Shown here in pieces: positions 3,937-8,672 of a stretch of DNA of 8,880 nt. The stretch is taken from contig CAIVQI010000123.1 of assembly GCA_903908015.1 (NCBI GenBank), positions 1-8,880 of the forward strand, read 5' to 3'. Each line of letters starts with the position of its first letter. Within the stretch, counting starts at the first letter, position 1. The notes below the pieces were generated by a model, which worked only from the letters and a program-made list of their open reading frames with translations, was not told where the DNA came from and did not search any database. The position numbers were made by a program, and so were the translations under genes. This stretch comes from an uncultured Bacteroidota bacterium (lineage in GTDB: Bacteria > Bacteroidota > Bacteroidia > UBA7662).

Positions 3937-4140
3937 ATGAGCCAATACGGAATGTTTACTGAAGCAGGTAATACCATTGTTGATGGTATCGTGAAATTGG
4001 CACGAGCAAAAGGATTATCCTGGAGTGATGTCTATGATATGCTATGCACTGTATCCAATATTCAGGGATTCGGAGAAGCCATGGACACCGAAGTCCGTGA
4101 GGCTGTGTATAAAGCTCTAGATTTTGATAAGAGGATCTAA
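3937..4140 (+). CDS. hypothetical protein, 67 aa
   Basis: Not recognised. It starts MSQYGMFTEAGNTIVDGIVK and is predicted to be helical, with a middle KGLSWSDVYDMLCTVS segment that could pack as a small helical bundle, and ends EAVYKALDFDKRI. ATG 3937 is preferred to an in-frame ATG at 3892 because AGGAGT lies at SD distance and the earlier start would overlap the previous gene by 35 bases. Ten bases separate it from the previous stop, and the next gene begins one base after its own stop, so the three genes are probably co-transcribed and translationally coupled. Confidence 0.75.
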   Translation: MSQYGMFTEAGNTIVDGIVKLARAKGLSWSDVYDMLCTVSNIQGFGEAMDTEVREAVYKALDFDKRI

Positions 4141-4141
4141 T

Positions 4142-4300
4142 ATGTCACCTTATGATGTTCAAATTGTGTGTGTTTCAGTCCCCGGTGGTTGGGTTACCCA
4201 AGTGCTCAAGACTGGTTATACATTCGGTCCCGTATTCAACGATATTCAAGACCTCTGGAAATGGCAGCGTGAGAATGTCTTTGGTGTTGATGTTGCTTAA
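4142..4300 (+). CDS. hypothetical protein, 52 aa
   Basis: A short gene starting MSPYDVQIVCVSVPGGWVTQ and ending WKWQRENVFGVDVA. The spacing of hydrophobic residues suggests two beta-strands followed by a helix (DIQDLWKWQREN). It is supported by AAGAGGA at SD distance, by its position one base after the previous stop, and by filling the gap exactly up to the SD of the next gene. No function can be assigned. Confidence 0.7.
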   Translation: MSPYDVQIVCVSVPGGWVTQVLKTGYTFGPVFNDIQDLWKWQRENVFGVDVA

Positions 4301-4317
4301 ATTATCAGGAGTATAAA

Positions 4318-4860
4318 ATGCCTAATTGGTGTTCAAATTTCGTCCGTATATCTCATACCGATAACGCTAAGCTTCAGGCCCTGGCCGATGCGGCTCGTGC
4401 CGGTCATTTCCTCCAATCGGTCATTCCATGTCCAGATGAATTGAGAGCCGAAGCGGCCGTGTTCGGTAAGCCTAAGGAAACCGATGATGAATTCATGCAA
4501 AAATACGGTGCCGTAAACTGGTACGATTTTTGCGTGAATCGCTGGGGTACCAAGTGGGATGTGGATTGTAACCATGTCGAATTGTCAGAAGGCCTATTGG
4601 TCCTCTCATTTGATTCCGCATGGTCACCACCCGAAGGTGTATACCAGGAATTGTATGAGCAAGGCTTTAATGTTGACGCCATGTATTATGAACCTGGTAT
4701 GGGTTTCTACGGTCGTTGGTCCGAAGGTTTCGGTGACTCCACCGAATTCGGTGGCATGACAGCCGACCAGCTGGAAGAGATTATCGATCCGGATATCGAG
4801 GAACAATTTGGTATTGTCGAGAGTATGCGGCAATGGGAAGAGGAAGAAAATGAAGAGTAA
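4318..4860 (+). CDS. Api92/DUF1281-like ferredoxin-fold protein
   Basis: 180 aa. The start MPNWCSNFVRISHTDNAKL and the later segment NWYDFCVNRWGTKWDVD (around residues 67-83) followed by SFDSAWSPPEGVY (99-111) are hallmarks, as I recall them, of the DUF1281/Api92-like family, whose C-terminal part is annotated as a ferredoxin-like fold. It is found in phages and plasmids with unknown function. No iron-sulfur cysteine pattern is present, so 'ferredoxin-like' means fold only. The C-terminal ~35 residues are strongly acidic, ending EEEENEE. AGGAGT lies at SD distance before ATG 4318. It is the longest gene of the 3684-5488 run and is followed by a well-spaced small gene. Confidence 0.85.
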   Translation: MPNWCSNFVRISHTDNAKLQALADAARAGHFLQSVIPCPDELRAEAAVFGKPKETDDEFMQKYGAVNWYDFCVNRWGTKWDVDCNHVELSEGLLVLSFDSAWSPPEGVYQELYEQGFNVDAMYYEPGMGFYGRWSEGFGDSTEFGGMTADQLEEIIDPDIEEQFGIVESMRQWEEEENEE

Positions 4861-4876
4861 TTCAAAAGGAGTTCAA

Positions 4877-5089
4877 ATGAAGTTGCCATTTGATTGCATT
4901 GTAGGTACCGAATCTGAAGTGGTTCGGAATCCATTCTCGGGTGAGTCCATCACCCTGACACCAGAAGCCGTGGCAGTCTATGATACCATCATGGGCGCAG
5001 AGATGCTCCGTGACTATAAGACAGTGCGGAAGGGCCTCGATTGGTTCCGCCGGCACTTTCCTGCCGAATACATGGTGCTCCTGGACTAA
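4877..5089 (+). CDS. conserved small phage protein, 70 aa
   Basis: MKLPFDCIVGTESEVVRNPF, then SGESITLTPEAVAVYDTIMG, MLRDYKTVRKGLDWFRRHFP and AEYMVLLD. I recall very similar proteins as conserved hypotheticals in environmental tailed phages; no function is known to me. The first third looks like beta-strands and the rest like two helices. ATG 4877 is chosen because AAAGGAG lies six bases upstream; the open frame goes back to 4808 but that part overlaps the Api92-like gene. The gene follows the Api92-like stop by 16 bases and its stop is one base from the next ATG. Confidence 0.82.
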   Translation: MKLPFDCIVGTESEVVRNPFSGESITLTPEAVAVYDTIMGAEMLRDYKTVRKGLDWFRRHFPAEYMVLLD

Positions 5090-5090
5090 T

Positions 5091-5303
5091 ATGAAAGTCC
5101 TAGATGACAAGGCTCAGATGGAAATTCTGAGCAGTATCGCTTTCGTTTTCATACACCAGGGAAAATCCGCATTCAAGGAAAATGCTCTCTTCATTGATGC
5201 GACACCATCACAAATGACGGAAGTAGCTCGGACTCTCTCCGCATCACATAAAATCCAAGTAAAGCAATTGGATGATATGTCCTATGCAATAATATTCCTA
5301 TGA
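5091..5303 (+). CDS. hypothetical protein, 70 aa, alpha/beta
   Basis: MKVLDDKAQMEILSSIAFVF starts a small protein with an apparent helix-strand-helix-strand order: a helix at 5-15, a strand ENALFIDA, a helix PSQMTEVARTLSA, and a final strand YAIIFL. Such a compact ferredoxin-like arrangement is common in small regulatory proteins, but no family is recognised. No good SD precedes ATG 5091; with the previous stop one base away, translation is probably by coupling. Its TGA overlaps the next ATG by four bases (ATGA). The upstream open frame to 4980 is a shadow of the preceding gene. Confidence 0.75.
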   Translation: MKVLDDKAQMEILSSIAFVFIHQGKSAFKENALFIDATPSQMTEVARTLSASHKIQVKQLDDMSYAIIFL

Positions 5304-5488
5304 AAATACTGGTCTGGATCCTATACATTTCCGCACTGTACCTATTCAGTGCGTTAACAGTGATGATATGGTTCAACGGACAATTTCTAGGAATTGTCCA
5401 ATTGATATACATCATAATCCTAGGATTACCCCTCTACTTCAAACCATTGTCCAAATGGGCACGGTTGGACCTACCATGGTGGAAATAG
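5300..5488 (+). CDS. small membrane protein, two predicted TM helices
   Basis: 62 aa with two hydrophobic segments: residues 3-24 (ILVWILYISALYLFSALTVM) and about 29-48 (FLGIVQLIYIIILGLPLYF), joined by a short polar turn WFNGQ. The C-terminus KPLSKWARLDLPWWK is basic and aromatic, which favours a cytoplasmic tail, so both ends may face the cytoplasm. A phage inner-membrane protein of unknown role; superinfection exclusion or lysis modulation are the usual possibilities but nothing here selects one. It starts in an ATGA overlap with the previous gene. Its TAG stop forms part of operator site 8. Confidence 0.75.
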   Translation: MKILVWILYISALYLFSALTVMIWFNGQFLGIVQLIYIIILGLPLYFKPLSKWARLDLPWWK

Positions 5489-5510
5489 TCGACCAAACCG
5501 GTCAACTACT
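5484..5510. promoter_or_regulatory. best full palindrome of the operator set (site 8)
   Basis: AATAGTCGACC (5484-5494), spacer aaacc, GGTCAACTACT (5500-5510): each arm is 10 of 11 to consensus. One base separates it from the -35. The preceding gene's stop codon (5486-5488) is inside the left arm. Confidence 0.75.
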
Positions 5511-5511
5511 A

Positions 5512-5539
5512 TTGACAAACCTACCAGAATCTGTATAAT
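5512..5539 (+). promoter_or_regulatory. consensus promoter of the 5572-5950 unit
   Basis: -35 TTGACA (5512-5517), 16-bp spacer, -10 TATAAT (5534-5539). Predicted start near 5546, with a ~26-nt leader carrying AAGGAG before ATG 5572. Confidence 0.82.
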
Positions 5540-5571
5540 GTGAATCATTCAATAGTTAAGGAGATTTTCCA

Positions 5572-5811
5572 ATGTCCAAGATGAACGATATCTCTGTTTC
5601 AATCCAGGAAATGTTGGCCTCTGGTTACGATTTCCAGGAAATCAGCAATATACTGAATGTGCCTATTGAATGGGTGGAAATAGAGTGTAAGCTGATGGAG
5701 GAATCGGAAAACGATTATGACGATTCCATGGACGGCGACCATGAATCTGCTCTGGCCTCTGTAGGCTGGGGAACCGATGAGGACTATGGTTATTATGGTG
5801 AGGAATTCTAA
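5572..5811 (+). CDS. small HTH-like protein with acidic C-terminal tail
   Basis: 79 aa. Residues 8-42 read as a helix-turn-helix: IQEMLASGYDFQEISNIL then NVPIEWVEIECKLME, in which 'FQEISNILNVP.EWV' matches the usual turn between two short helices, as in small phage transcription factors or sigma-factor region-4-like modules. The remaining ~35 residues are acidic and Tyr/Gly-rich (NDYDDSMDGDHE...EDYGYYGEEF), reminiscent of an activation or protein-contact tail. DNA binding is inferred from the fold-like pattern only. Being first in a unit with a perfect promoter directly behind the best operator palindrome, it is the only HTH candidate in view for the factor that reads the operators. Confidence 0.8.
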   Translation: MSKMNDISVSIQEMLASGYDFQEISNILNVPIEWVEIECKLMEESENDYDDSMDGDHESALASVGWGTDEDYGYYGEEF

Positions 5812-5812
5812 A

Positions 5813-5950
5813 ATGGGAACCCAAAAGCTTGTCGTTAAGATGGCAAAGCCTTTCACCCGTAAACCTATCAAACCTAGGCAGGCACATAAAATTGCAACTA
5901 GGTACCAACGCCGTGCAAAGCACCAATCCTTGGATAAACTTTACGGATAA
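5813..5950 (+). CDS. tiny basic protein, 45 aa
   Basis: MGTQKLVVKMAKPFTRKPIK then PRQAHKIATRYQRRAKHQSL and DKLYG. Thirteen or so Lys/Arg against a single Asp give a strongly positive charge, so nucleic-acid or membrane-surface binding is plausible. GAGGA lies eight bases before ATG 5813, one base after the preceding stop, and the gene fills the whole gap to operator site 9, which overlaps its stop codon. No family is recognised. It pairs an acidic-tailed HTH protein with a basic partner in one unit, which may or may not mean they interact. Confidence 0.7.
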   Translation: MGTQKLVVKMAKPFTRKPIKPRQAHKIATRYQRRAKHQSLDKLYG

Positions 5951-5975
5951 TAGTTGACCAAGATAGTCAACAATT
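5949..5975. promoter_or_regulatory. operator-like site 9
   Basis: AATAGTTGACC (5949-5959), spacer aagat, AGTCAACAATT (5965-5975; 9 of 11). Two bases separate it from the -35. It begins inside the stop codon (5948-5950) of the tiny basic protein gene. Confidence 0.7.
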
Positions 5976-5977
5976 AC

Positions 5978-6005
5978 TTGCCATTCTCTCTTATTCTGTT
6001 ATAAT
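5978..6005 (+). promoter_or_regulatory. promoter of the AAA+ ATPase gene
   Basis: -35 TTGCCA (5978-5983), 16-bp pyrimidine-rich spacer, -10 TATAAT (6000-6005) preceded by TGT. Predicted start near 6012; leader ~27 nt with GCAGGAG before ATG 6039. Confidence 0.8.
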
Positions 6006-6038
6006 TCTCTTATTGTTTCAATAAAGCAGGAGTTTGCA

Positions 6039-6866
6039 ATGCCCCGTGGCGTTCCCAAGTCTGGTTTTCGTATGACCAAGAACCGTATGGCCAAGAGCCA
6101 ACCAGTTGTATCTGTCACACAACCGGAGTCCCGGTTCACCATCAACGAACGGTTCGGTTTTGTCACTGATATGGTGAAAATGCTTGCCAAAGGCGACCAG
6201 GCATCCGTTATCGTATCTGGTCCTGGTGGTCTTGGCAAGTCCTTTACTGTTACCGATGCACTGGCACGGATTGGTTTCCAGGATGTGTCCTTGACCGATG
6301 ATTTTCAAATTGGTTATAAGATTGATTCCAATCGTTCCTTCCGTGTTATCAAGGGTTATTCTACACCCAAGGGTTTATATCGCACCCTATATGAAAACCG
6401 TAACGGTGTTATCGTATTTGATGATTGTGATTCGGTACTCAAGGATCCAGTTTCCTTGAACCTACTCAAGGCTGCCCTAGATTCATATGACCGCCGTATT
6501 ATTTCCTGGCGTGCCGATATGAAGGATGATGAGCTGCCTACTTGCTTTGAATTCAATGGTCGGGTTGTGTTTATCTCCAACCTGCCGTCAGCTGCAATTG
6601 ACCAGTCGATTATCTCCCGTTCCCTGGCCGTTGACCTCACCATGACACCTGAGCAGAAGGTAGAGCGTATGCGCCACCTGTTGTCCAAGGCAGATTTTAT
6701 GCCCGATTATAGCAAGGTTCACAAGCAGGATGCCATTGACCTTATAGCTAAGCTGGTTGACCGAGTGAAAGACCTTTCACTCCGCACCTTGATACAGGTC
6801 ACAAAAATCCGTAAGTCTTCAGGTAAAGGTTGGCAAAACCTTGCTGAGTATGCCATTTGTGGTTGA
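6039..6866 (+). CDS. AAA+ family ATPase
   Basis: 275 aa. Residues 1-30 are a basic N-terminal extension (MPRGVPKSGFRMTKNRMAKS). Walker A is GPGGLGKS at 61-68, Walker B VIVFDDCD at 124-131, a sensor-1-like VVFISN at 176-181, an arginine-finger-like IISRS at 191-195, and a sensor-2-like LSLRTLIQ near 246-253. The order and spacing fit a single-domain AAA+ ATPase of the clamp-loader/helicase-loader type, with ATP hydrolysis driving remodelling of a DNA-protein or protein complex in the cytoplasm. The substrate is not evident; replication or recombination loading and packaging accessory roles are possible. GCAGGAG at SD distance supports ATG 6039. It has its own operator (site 9) and promoter and is probably co-transcribed with the small gene at 6890. 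Confidence 0.88.
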   Translation: MPRGVPKSGFRMTKNRMAKSQPVVSVTQPESRFTINERFGFVTDMVKMLAKGDQASVIVSGPGGLGKSFTVTDALARIGFQDVSLTDDFQIGYKIDSNRSFRVIKGYSTPKGLYRTLYENRNGVIVFDDCDSVLKDPVSLNLLKAALDSYDRRIISWRADMKDDELPTCFEFNGRVVFISNLPSAAIDQSIISRSLAVDLTMTPEQKVERMRHLLSKADFMPDYSKVHKQDAIDLIAKLVDRVKDLSLRTLIQVTKIRKSSGKGWQNLAEYAICG

Positions 6867-6889
6867 TTATGGTGAAGAGAGGTCGCTCC

Positions 6890-7060
6890 ATGCAATTCCT
6901 TATTCGTGCTGAAGAGTATGCCTTGTCCCAAGGTGATGAGATGTGGTTTAAGAACCTCTACACCGGATTTCGGCAATATAATGATGTTGCAGATTCTGTA
7001 TGGAAAACCCTGAGTTACCTATACAGCAATGAGGTTGCAAATCAATTAGAGGCACAATAA
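6890..7060 (+). CDS. hypothetical protein, 56 aa
   Basis: MQFLIRAEEYALSQGDEMWF then KNLYTGFRQYNDVADSVWKT; predicted to be all helical with many aromatic residues. The frame is open to a TTG at 6857 and an ATG at 6869, but GAGAGG seven bases before 6890 makes this the best start. It lies 23 bases after the AAA+ gene and probably shares its transcript. The next gene starts within its stop codon (TAATG). No family is recognised. Confidence 0.68.
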   Translation: MQFLIRAEEYALSQGDEMWFKNLYTGFRQYNDVADSVWKTLSYLYSNEVANQLEAQ

Positions 7061-7272
7061 TGATTTTTAAAATCAATTTGGTTTATCTGGCTGAAGACCA
7101 CAATTTCAATATTGATGATTTTATTGAATATTGTATTGCAAATTTCCGTGAATATATTTGGATTAATGGTGCAGGTGTTTATTGCCATCAACAAGATGGT
7201 GAAATGCTTGCCAGAGAATATTCTGAATGGTATAATATAAAGGAGAGATATGCGTTATTACGTAATGTGTAA
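7060..7272 (+). CDS. hypothetical protein, 70 aa
   Basis: MIFKINLVYLAEDHNFNIDD then FIEYCIANFREYIWINGAGV: a beta-strand, a helix (DDFIEYCIANF), then a strand pair (YIWING, GVYCHQQ), rich in Tyr and Ile. Function unknown. It begins in a TAATG overlap with AGAGG upstream, so it is translationally coupled to the gene before it. Its 3' end contains a promoter (7208-7236) and overlaps the next gene by 23 bases. Confidence 0.7.
   Translation: MIFKINLVYLAEDHNFNIDDFIEYCIANFREYIWINGAGVYCHQQDGEMLAREYSEWYNIKERYALLRNV
7208..7236 (+). promoter_or_regulatory. promoter embedded in a coding region
   Basis: -35 TTGCCA (7208-7213), 17-bp spacer, -10 TATAAT (7231-7236), inside the gene ending at 7272. Predicted start near 7243, which falls within the AGGAG before ATG 7250, so the resulting mRNA would have almost no leader. 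No operator motif is present. It could feed the whole 7250-8880 run, for which no other promoter is seen. Confidence 0.6.
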
Positions 7273-7408
7273 AGAGTGTTCCGAGGATCATAGAACCGAT
7301 ACAATCAAGCTGTTGAATGTTGAAGAAGACATTGAAGGGCGAGATGTTGTGTTTTTTGTATGTCCTGTAACTGAAATCGAAACCAAAAGCTTGGTGTATA
7401 GTCATTAA
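7250..7408 (+). CDS. small putative zinc-ribbon-like protein, 52 aa
   Basis: MRYYVMCKECSEDHRTDTIK then LLNVEEDIEGRDVVFFVCPV and TEIETKSLVYSH. CxxC at residues 7-10 and a later Cys at 38 with nearby His residues (14 and 52) resemble a degenerate zinc ribbon, the layout often seen in very small phage proteins; metal binding is inference, and the second CxxC is incomplete (only one Cys). AAGGAGAG directly before ATG 7250 is a strong SD. It overlaps the preceding gene by 23 bases and is one base from the next start. Confidence 0.7.
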   Translation: MRYYVMCKECSEDHRTDTIKLLNVEEDIEGRDVVFFVCPVTEIETKSLVYSH

Positions 7409-7409
7409 A

Positions 7410-7580
7410 ATGAATAAAGAAGAAATCTTTATATTTTTGGATAATCTCCGTGAAAGCGGTAGCATCAATATGTTTGGTGCAAGACTTGTGGTACAAGAGA
7501 TGTTTGGTCTGAGCCGATATGAAGCTAAAGATGTTGTATTGGAGTGGATGCAAACATTTTCCCAAAGACATGGAGAATAA
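7410..7580 (+). CDS. conserved small phage protein (MNKEEI...NMFGA type), 56 aa
   Basis: MNKEEIFIFLDNLRESGSIN, then MFGARLVVQEMFGLSRYEAK and DVVLEWMQTF. From memory this 'Asn-Met-Phe-Gly-Ala ... Phe-Gly-Leu-Ser-Arg-x-Glu-Ala' pattern is a common conserved hypothetical in T4-like and environmental tailed phages. The second half (FGLSRYEAKDVVLEWM) looks like a small helix-turn-helix-like unit. Function unknown. It starts one base after the previous stop with no clear SD, so coupling is likely, and its end carries the GGAGA used by the next gene. Confidence 0.8.
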   Translation: MNKEEIFIFLDNLRESGSINMFGARLVVQEMFGLSRYEAKDVVLEWMQTFSQRHGE

Positions 7581-7581
7581 A

Positions 7582-7836
7582 ATGAAAACGATTAAAATGA
7601 AAAGCAGATACGGTGAGGACCGGTCGTTTGTGTGGGTGTCTGATAACATCTACAGGTTCGAAGGGAATACACACTATGCAAGATTCGGCGTCAAGGAAAA
7701 TAACGCCACCATGGAGGACCTTCAATTCTTTGACCCCGATGGCGGCCCATTCGTGTCTGAGGGGTATGCCATTGGTGATAAGCGGGTTGTCCGCATCATG
7801 AGCAGGATTGATGGTGTATACTTTGAGGTGGAATGA
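7582..7836 (+). CDS. small phage protein, RYGE/DPxGGPF family, copy 1
   Basis: 84 aa, probably a beta-barrel-like fold: MKSRYGEDRSFVWVSDNIYR, YARFGVKE, a MEDLQFFDPDGGPFVSEGYA segment, AIGDKRVVRI and a final YFEVE. It is a paralogue of the protein at 8197: both share RYG, SDN, RFG, the DPxGGPF core, an AI-R-V-I segment and the end FEVE, but the copy here stops at FEVE while the other continues into an FGVEE tail. GGAG lies six bases before ATG 7582; a second in-frame ATG at 7597 aligns better with the paralogue's start but lacks an SD. Function unknown. Its TGA overlaps the next start. Confidence 0.8.
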   Translation: MKTIKMKSRYGEDRSFVWVSDNIYRFEGNTHYARFGVKENNATMEDLQFFDPDGGPFVSEGYAIGDKRVVRIMSRIDGVYFEVE

Positions 7837-7979
7837 TGATGAATCAATTTAGAGTTGTTTATTTTCCTGGCTCCATGGGGTTGGATCACAGTGCTTGGTG
7901 GCTTTGTGAGAGGAAAGTAGTGGAGGGCATTGTTATCGATTGGAAAATTCGACAACTTAAATGGAGCGATTACAAGTGA
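7836..7979 (+). CDS. hypothetical protein, 47 aa
   Basis: MMNQFRVVYFPGSMGLDHSA then WWLCERKVVEGIVIDWKIRQ and LKWSDYK. A short strand-rich protein with several tryptophans; not recognised. Two adjacent ATGs (7836 and 7839) follow GAGGTGG at SD distance; 7839 gives the more usual spacing and would shorten the protein by one residue. The first shares a base with the preceding stop. The stop overlaps the GTG start of the next gene by four bases (GTGA). Confidence 0.65.
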   Translation: MMNQFRVVYFPGSMGLDHSAWWLCERKVVEGIVIDWKIRQLKWSDYK

Positions 7980-8200
7980 ACGAACGAATTCAAAAACTCG
8001 CTGACCAAGCAGGATTCATTAGATTTTCTCCTGAAGAAGATCCACATACACCCATTGATTGGTCAAGTGACTATACATACGAACTGGAAAAATTCGCCGA
8101 GTTGATTGTTCAGGAATGTGTAAATGTGTTGCATGACAATGAATTATGGAATCGTCATATTAGTCATGCGTTGAAAGAACATTTCGGAGTTGAAGAATGA
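7976..8200 (+). CDS. small phage protein, NERIxxLAxQA / EKFAELIVxEC family, with FGVEE tail
   Basis: 74 aa. The start chosen is GTG 7976 (V/M-NERIQKLADQAGF), because the paralogue at 8669 starts ATG at exactly this residue, GGAG lies nine bases upstream, and GTGA overlaps the previous stop; an ATG five codons earlier is the alternative. Residues 38-51 (ELEKFAELIVQECV) form the conserved helix, nearly identical in DNA to the copy at 8669 (35 of 39 bases). It ends ALKEHFGVEE, the first of three FGVEE tails in a row. I recall such proteins as abundant in environmental phage genomes; function unknown. Confidence 0.8.
   Translation: MNERIQKLADQAGFIRFSPEEDPHTPIDWSSDYTYELEKFAELIVQECVNVLHDNELWNRHISHALKEHFGVEE
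8183..8200 (+). repeat. gene-junction cassette, copy 1
   Basis: TTCGGAGTTGAAGAATGA is present here and, identically, at 8461-8478 and 8655-8672. It encodes the last residues F-G-V-E-E and stop of one gene, contains GGAG as the SD of the next, and supplies the ATGA overlap that starts it. Confidence 0.9.
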
Positions 8201-8478
8201 AAAATCGTTATGGTGATGAATACACCTTTGAAAAAATAAGTGACAACACCTTCACCATCAAAGGTGAACTAAAGTATTGGCGCTTTGGTGGGCAGGAAGG
8301 CCAAGAGAGAGTGGATATGGCTAACCTAGGCTTTGTTGATCCTAGCGGTGGCCCATTCATCAAAGTTGGAATGGCAATTGAAGGTCGTAAAATCGTTAAC
8401 ATCAGTGCTACTGGTGATCTGGATGGAACCCCCAACATTCTTTTTGAGGTAGAAAAACATTTCGGAGTTGAAGAATGA
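8197..8478 (+). CDS. small phage protein, RYGE/DPxGGPF family, copy 2, with added FGVEE tail
   Basis: 93 aa. MKNRYGDEYTFEKISDNTFT, KYWRFGGQ, MANLGFVDPSGGPFIKVGMA, EGRKIVNIS and ILFEVE align with the paralogue at 7582. After the FEVE where the paralogue stops, this copy continues KHFGVEE, the same tail as the gene before it and nearly that of the gene after it. It starts in the ATGA of junction copy 1, using the GGAG inside the preceding gene's tail as its SD, and ends in junction copy 2. Function unknown. Confidence 0.82.
   Translation: MKNRYGDEYTFEKISDNTFTIKGELKYWRFGGQEGQERVDMANLGFVDPSGGPFIKVGMAIEGRKIVNISATGDLDGTPNILFEVEKHFGVEE
8461..8478 (+). repeat. gene-junction cassette, copy 2
   Basis: Second exact copy of the 18-bp junction. 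The identity with copy 1 extends 5 bases further left, and with copy 3 six bases further right (ACGAAC), so each pair shares 23-24 bases but on different sides. Confidence 0.9.
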
Positions 8479-8672
8479 ACGAACAAGTTGAAACCAGAAC
8501 AAAATTTGCCCTTACTCCCCGAGACGGAGAATGGTATGAGTTGCCGAATAACCAATATATCCGCTGGAACTTTGAACTGAAAATGTGGGATCAAATGGTT
8601 GTGCGTGATGGTAAGGCACTTACTAGTGGACAAGTTCCAGCAGACACAGAACTTTTCGGAGTTGAAGAATGA
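8475..8672 (+). CDS. hypothetical phage protein with FGVEE tail, 65 aa
   Basis: MNEQVETRTKFALTPRDGEW then YELPNNQYIRWNFELKMWDQ, a small beta-rich domain (WYELP, YIRWNFELKMWDQM, VVRDGKALTSG), ending TELFGVEE. The core is unlike its neighbours, yet its start (MNE) and tail match theirs, which fits a different body placed between shared junction sequences. It starts in the ATGA of junction copy 2 and ends in copy 3. No function recognised. Confidence 0.78.
   Translation: MNEQVETRTKFALTPRDGEWYELPNNQYIRWNFELKMWDQMVVRDGKALTSGQVPADTELFGVEE
8655..8672 (+). repeat. gene-junction cassette, copy 3
   Basis: Third exact copy of TTCGGAGTTGAAGAATGA, followed by ACGAAC as after copy 2. Confidence 0.9.

Noticed and set aside
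4333..4934. Several minus-strand and +2/+3 frames over the Api92-like gene
   Set aside because: Shadow frames: no SDs and no independent promoter, while the plus-strand gene has clear family motifs.
6857..6889. Earlier TTG or ATG starts of the gene at 6890
   Set aside because: Neither has an SD at proper spacing, and both would reduce the gap to or overlap the AAA+ gene; GAGAGG supports 6890.
7163..7649. Minus-strand frames of about 100 codons over 7163-7649
   Set aside because: They oppose a tightly packed run of plus-strand genes with SDs and overlaps, and encode low-complexity, unfamiliar sequences.
8208..8633. 141-codon minus-strand frame
   Set aside because: It mirrors the paralogous plus-strand genes, which have homology to each other at protein level; no SD or promoter is present on the minus strand.
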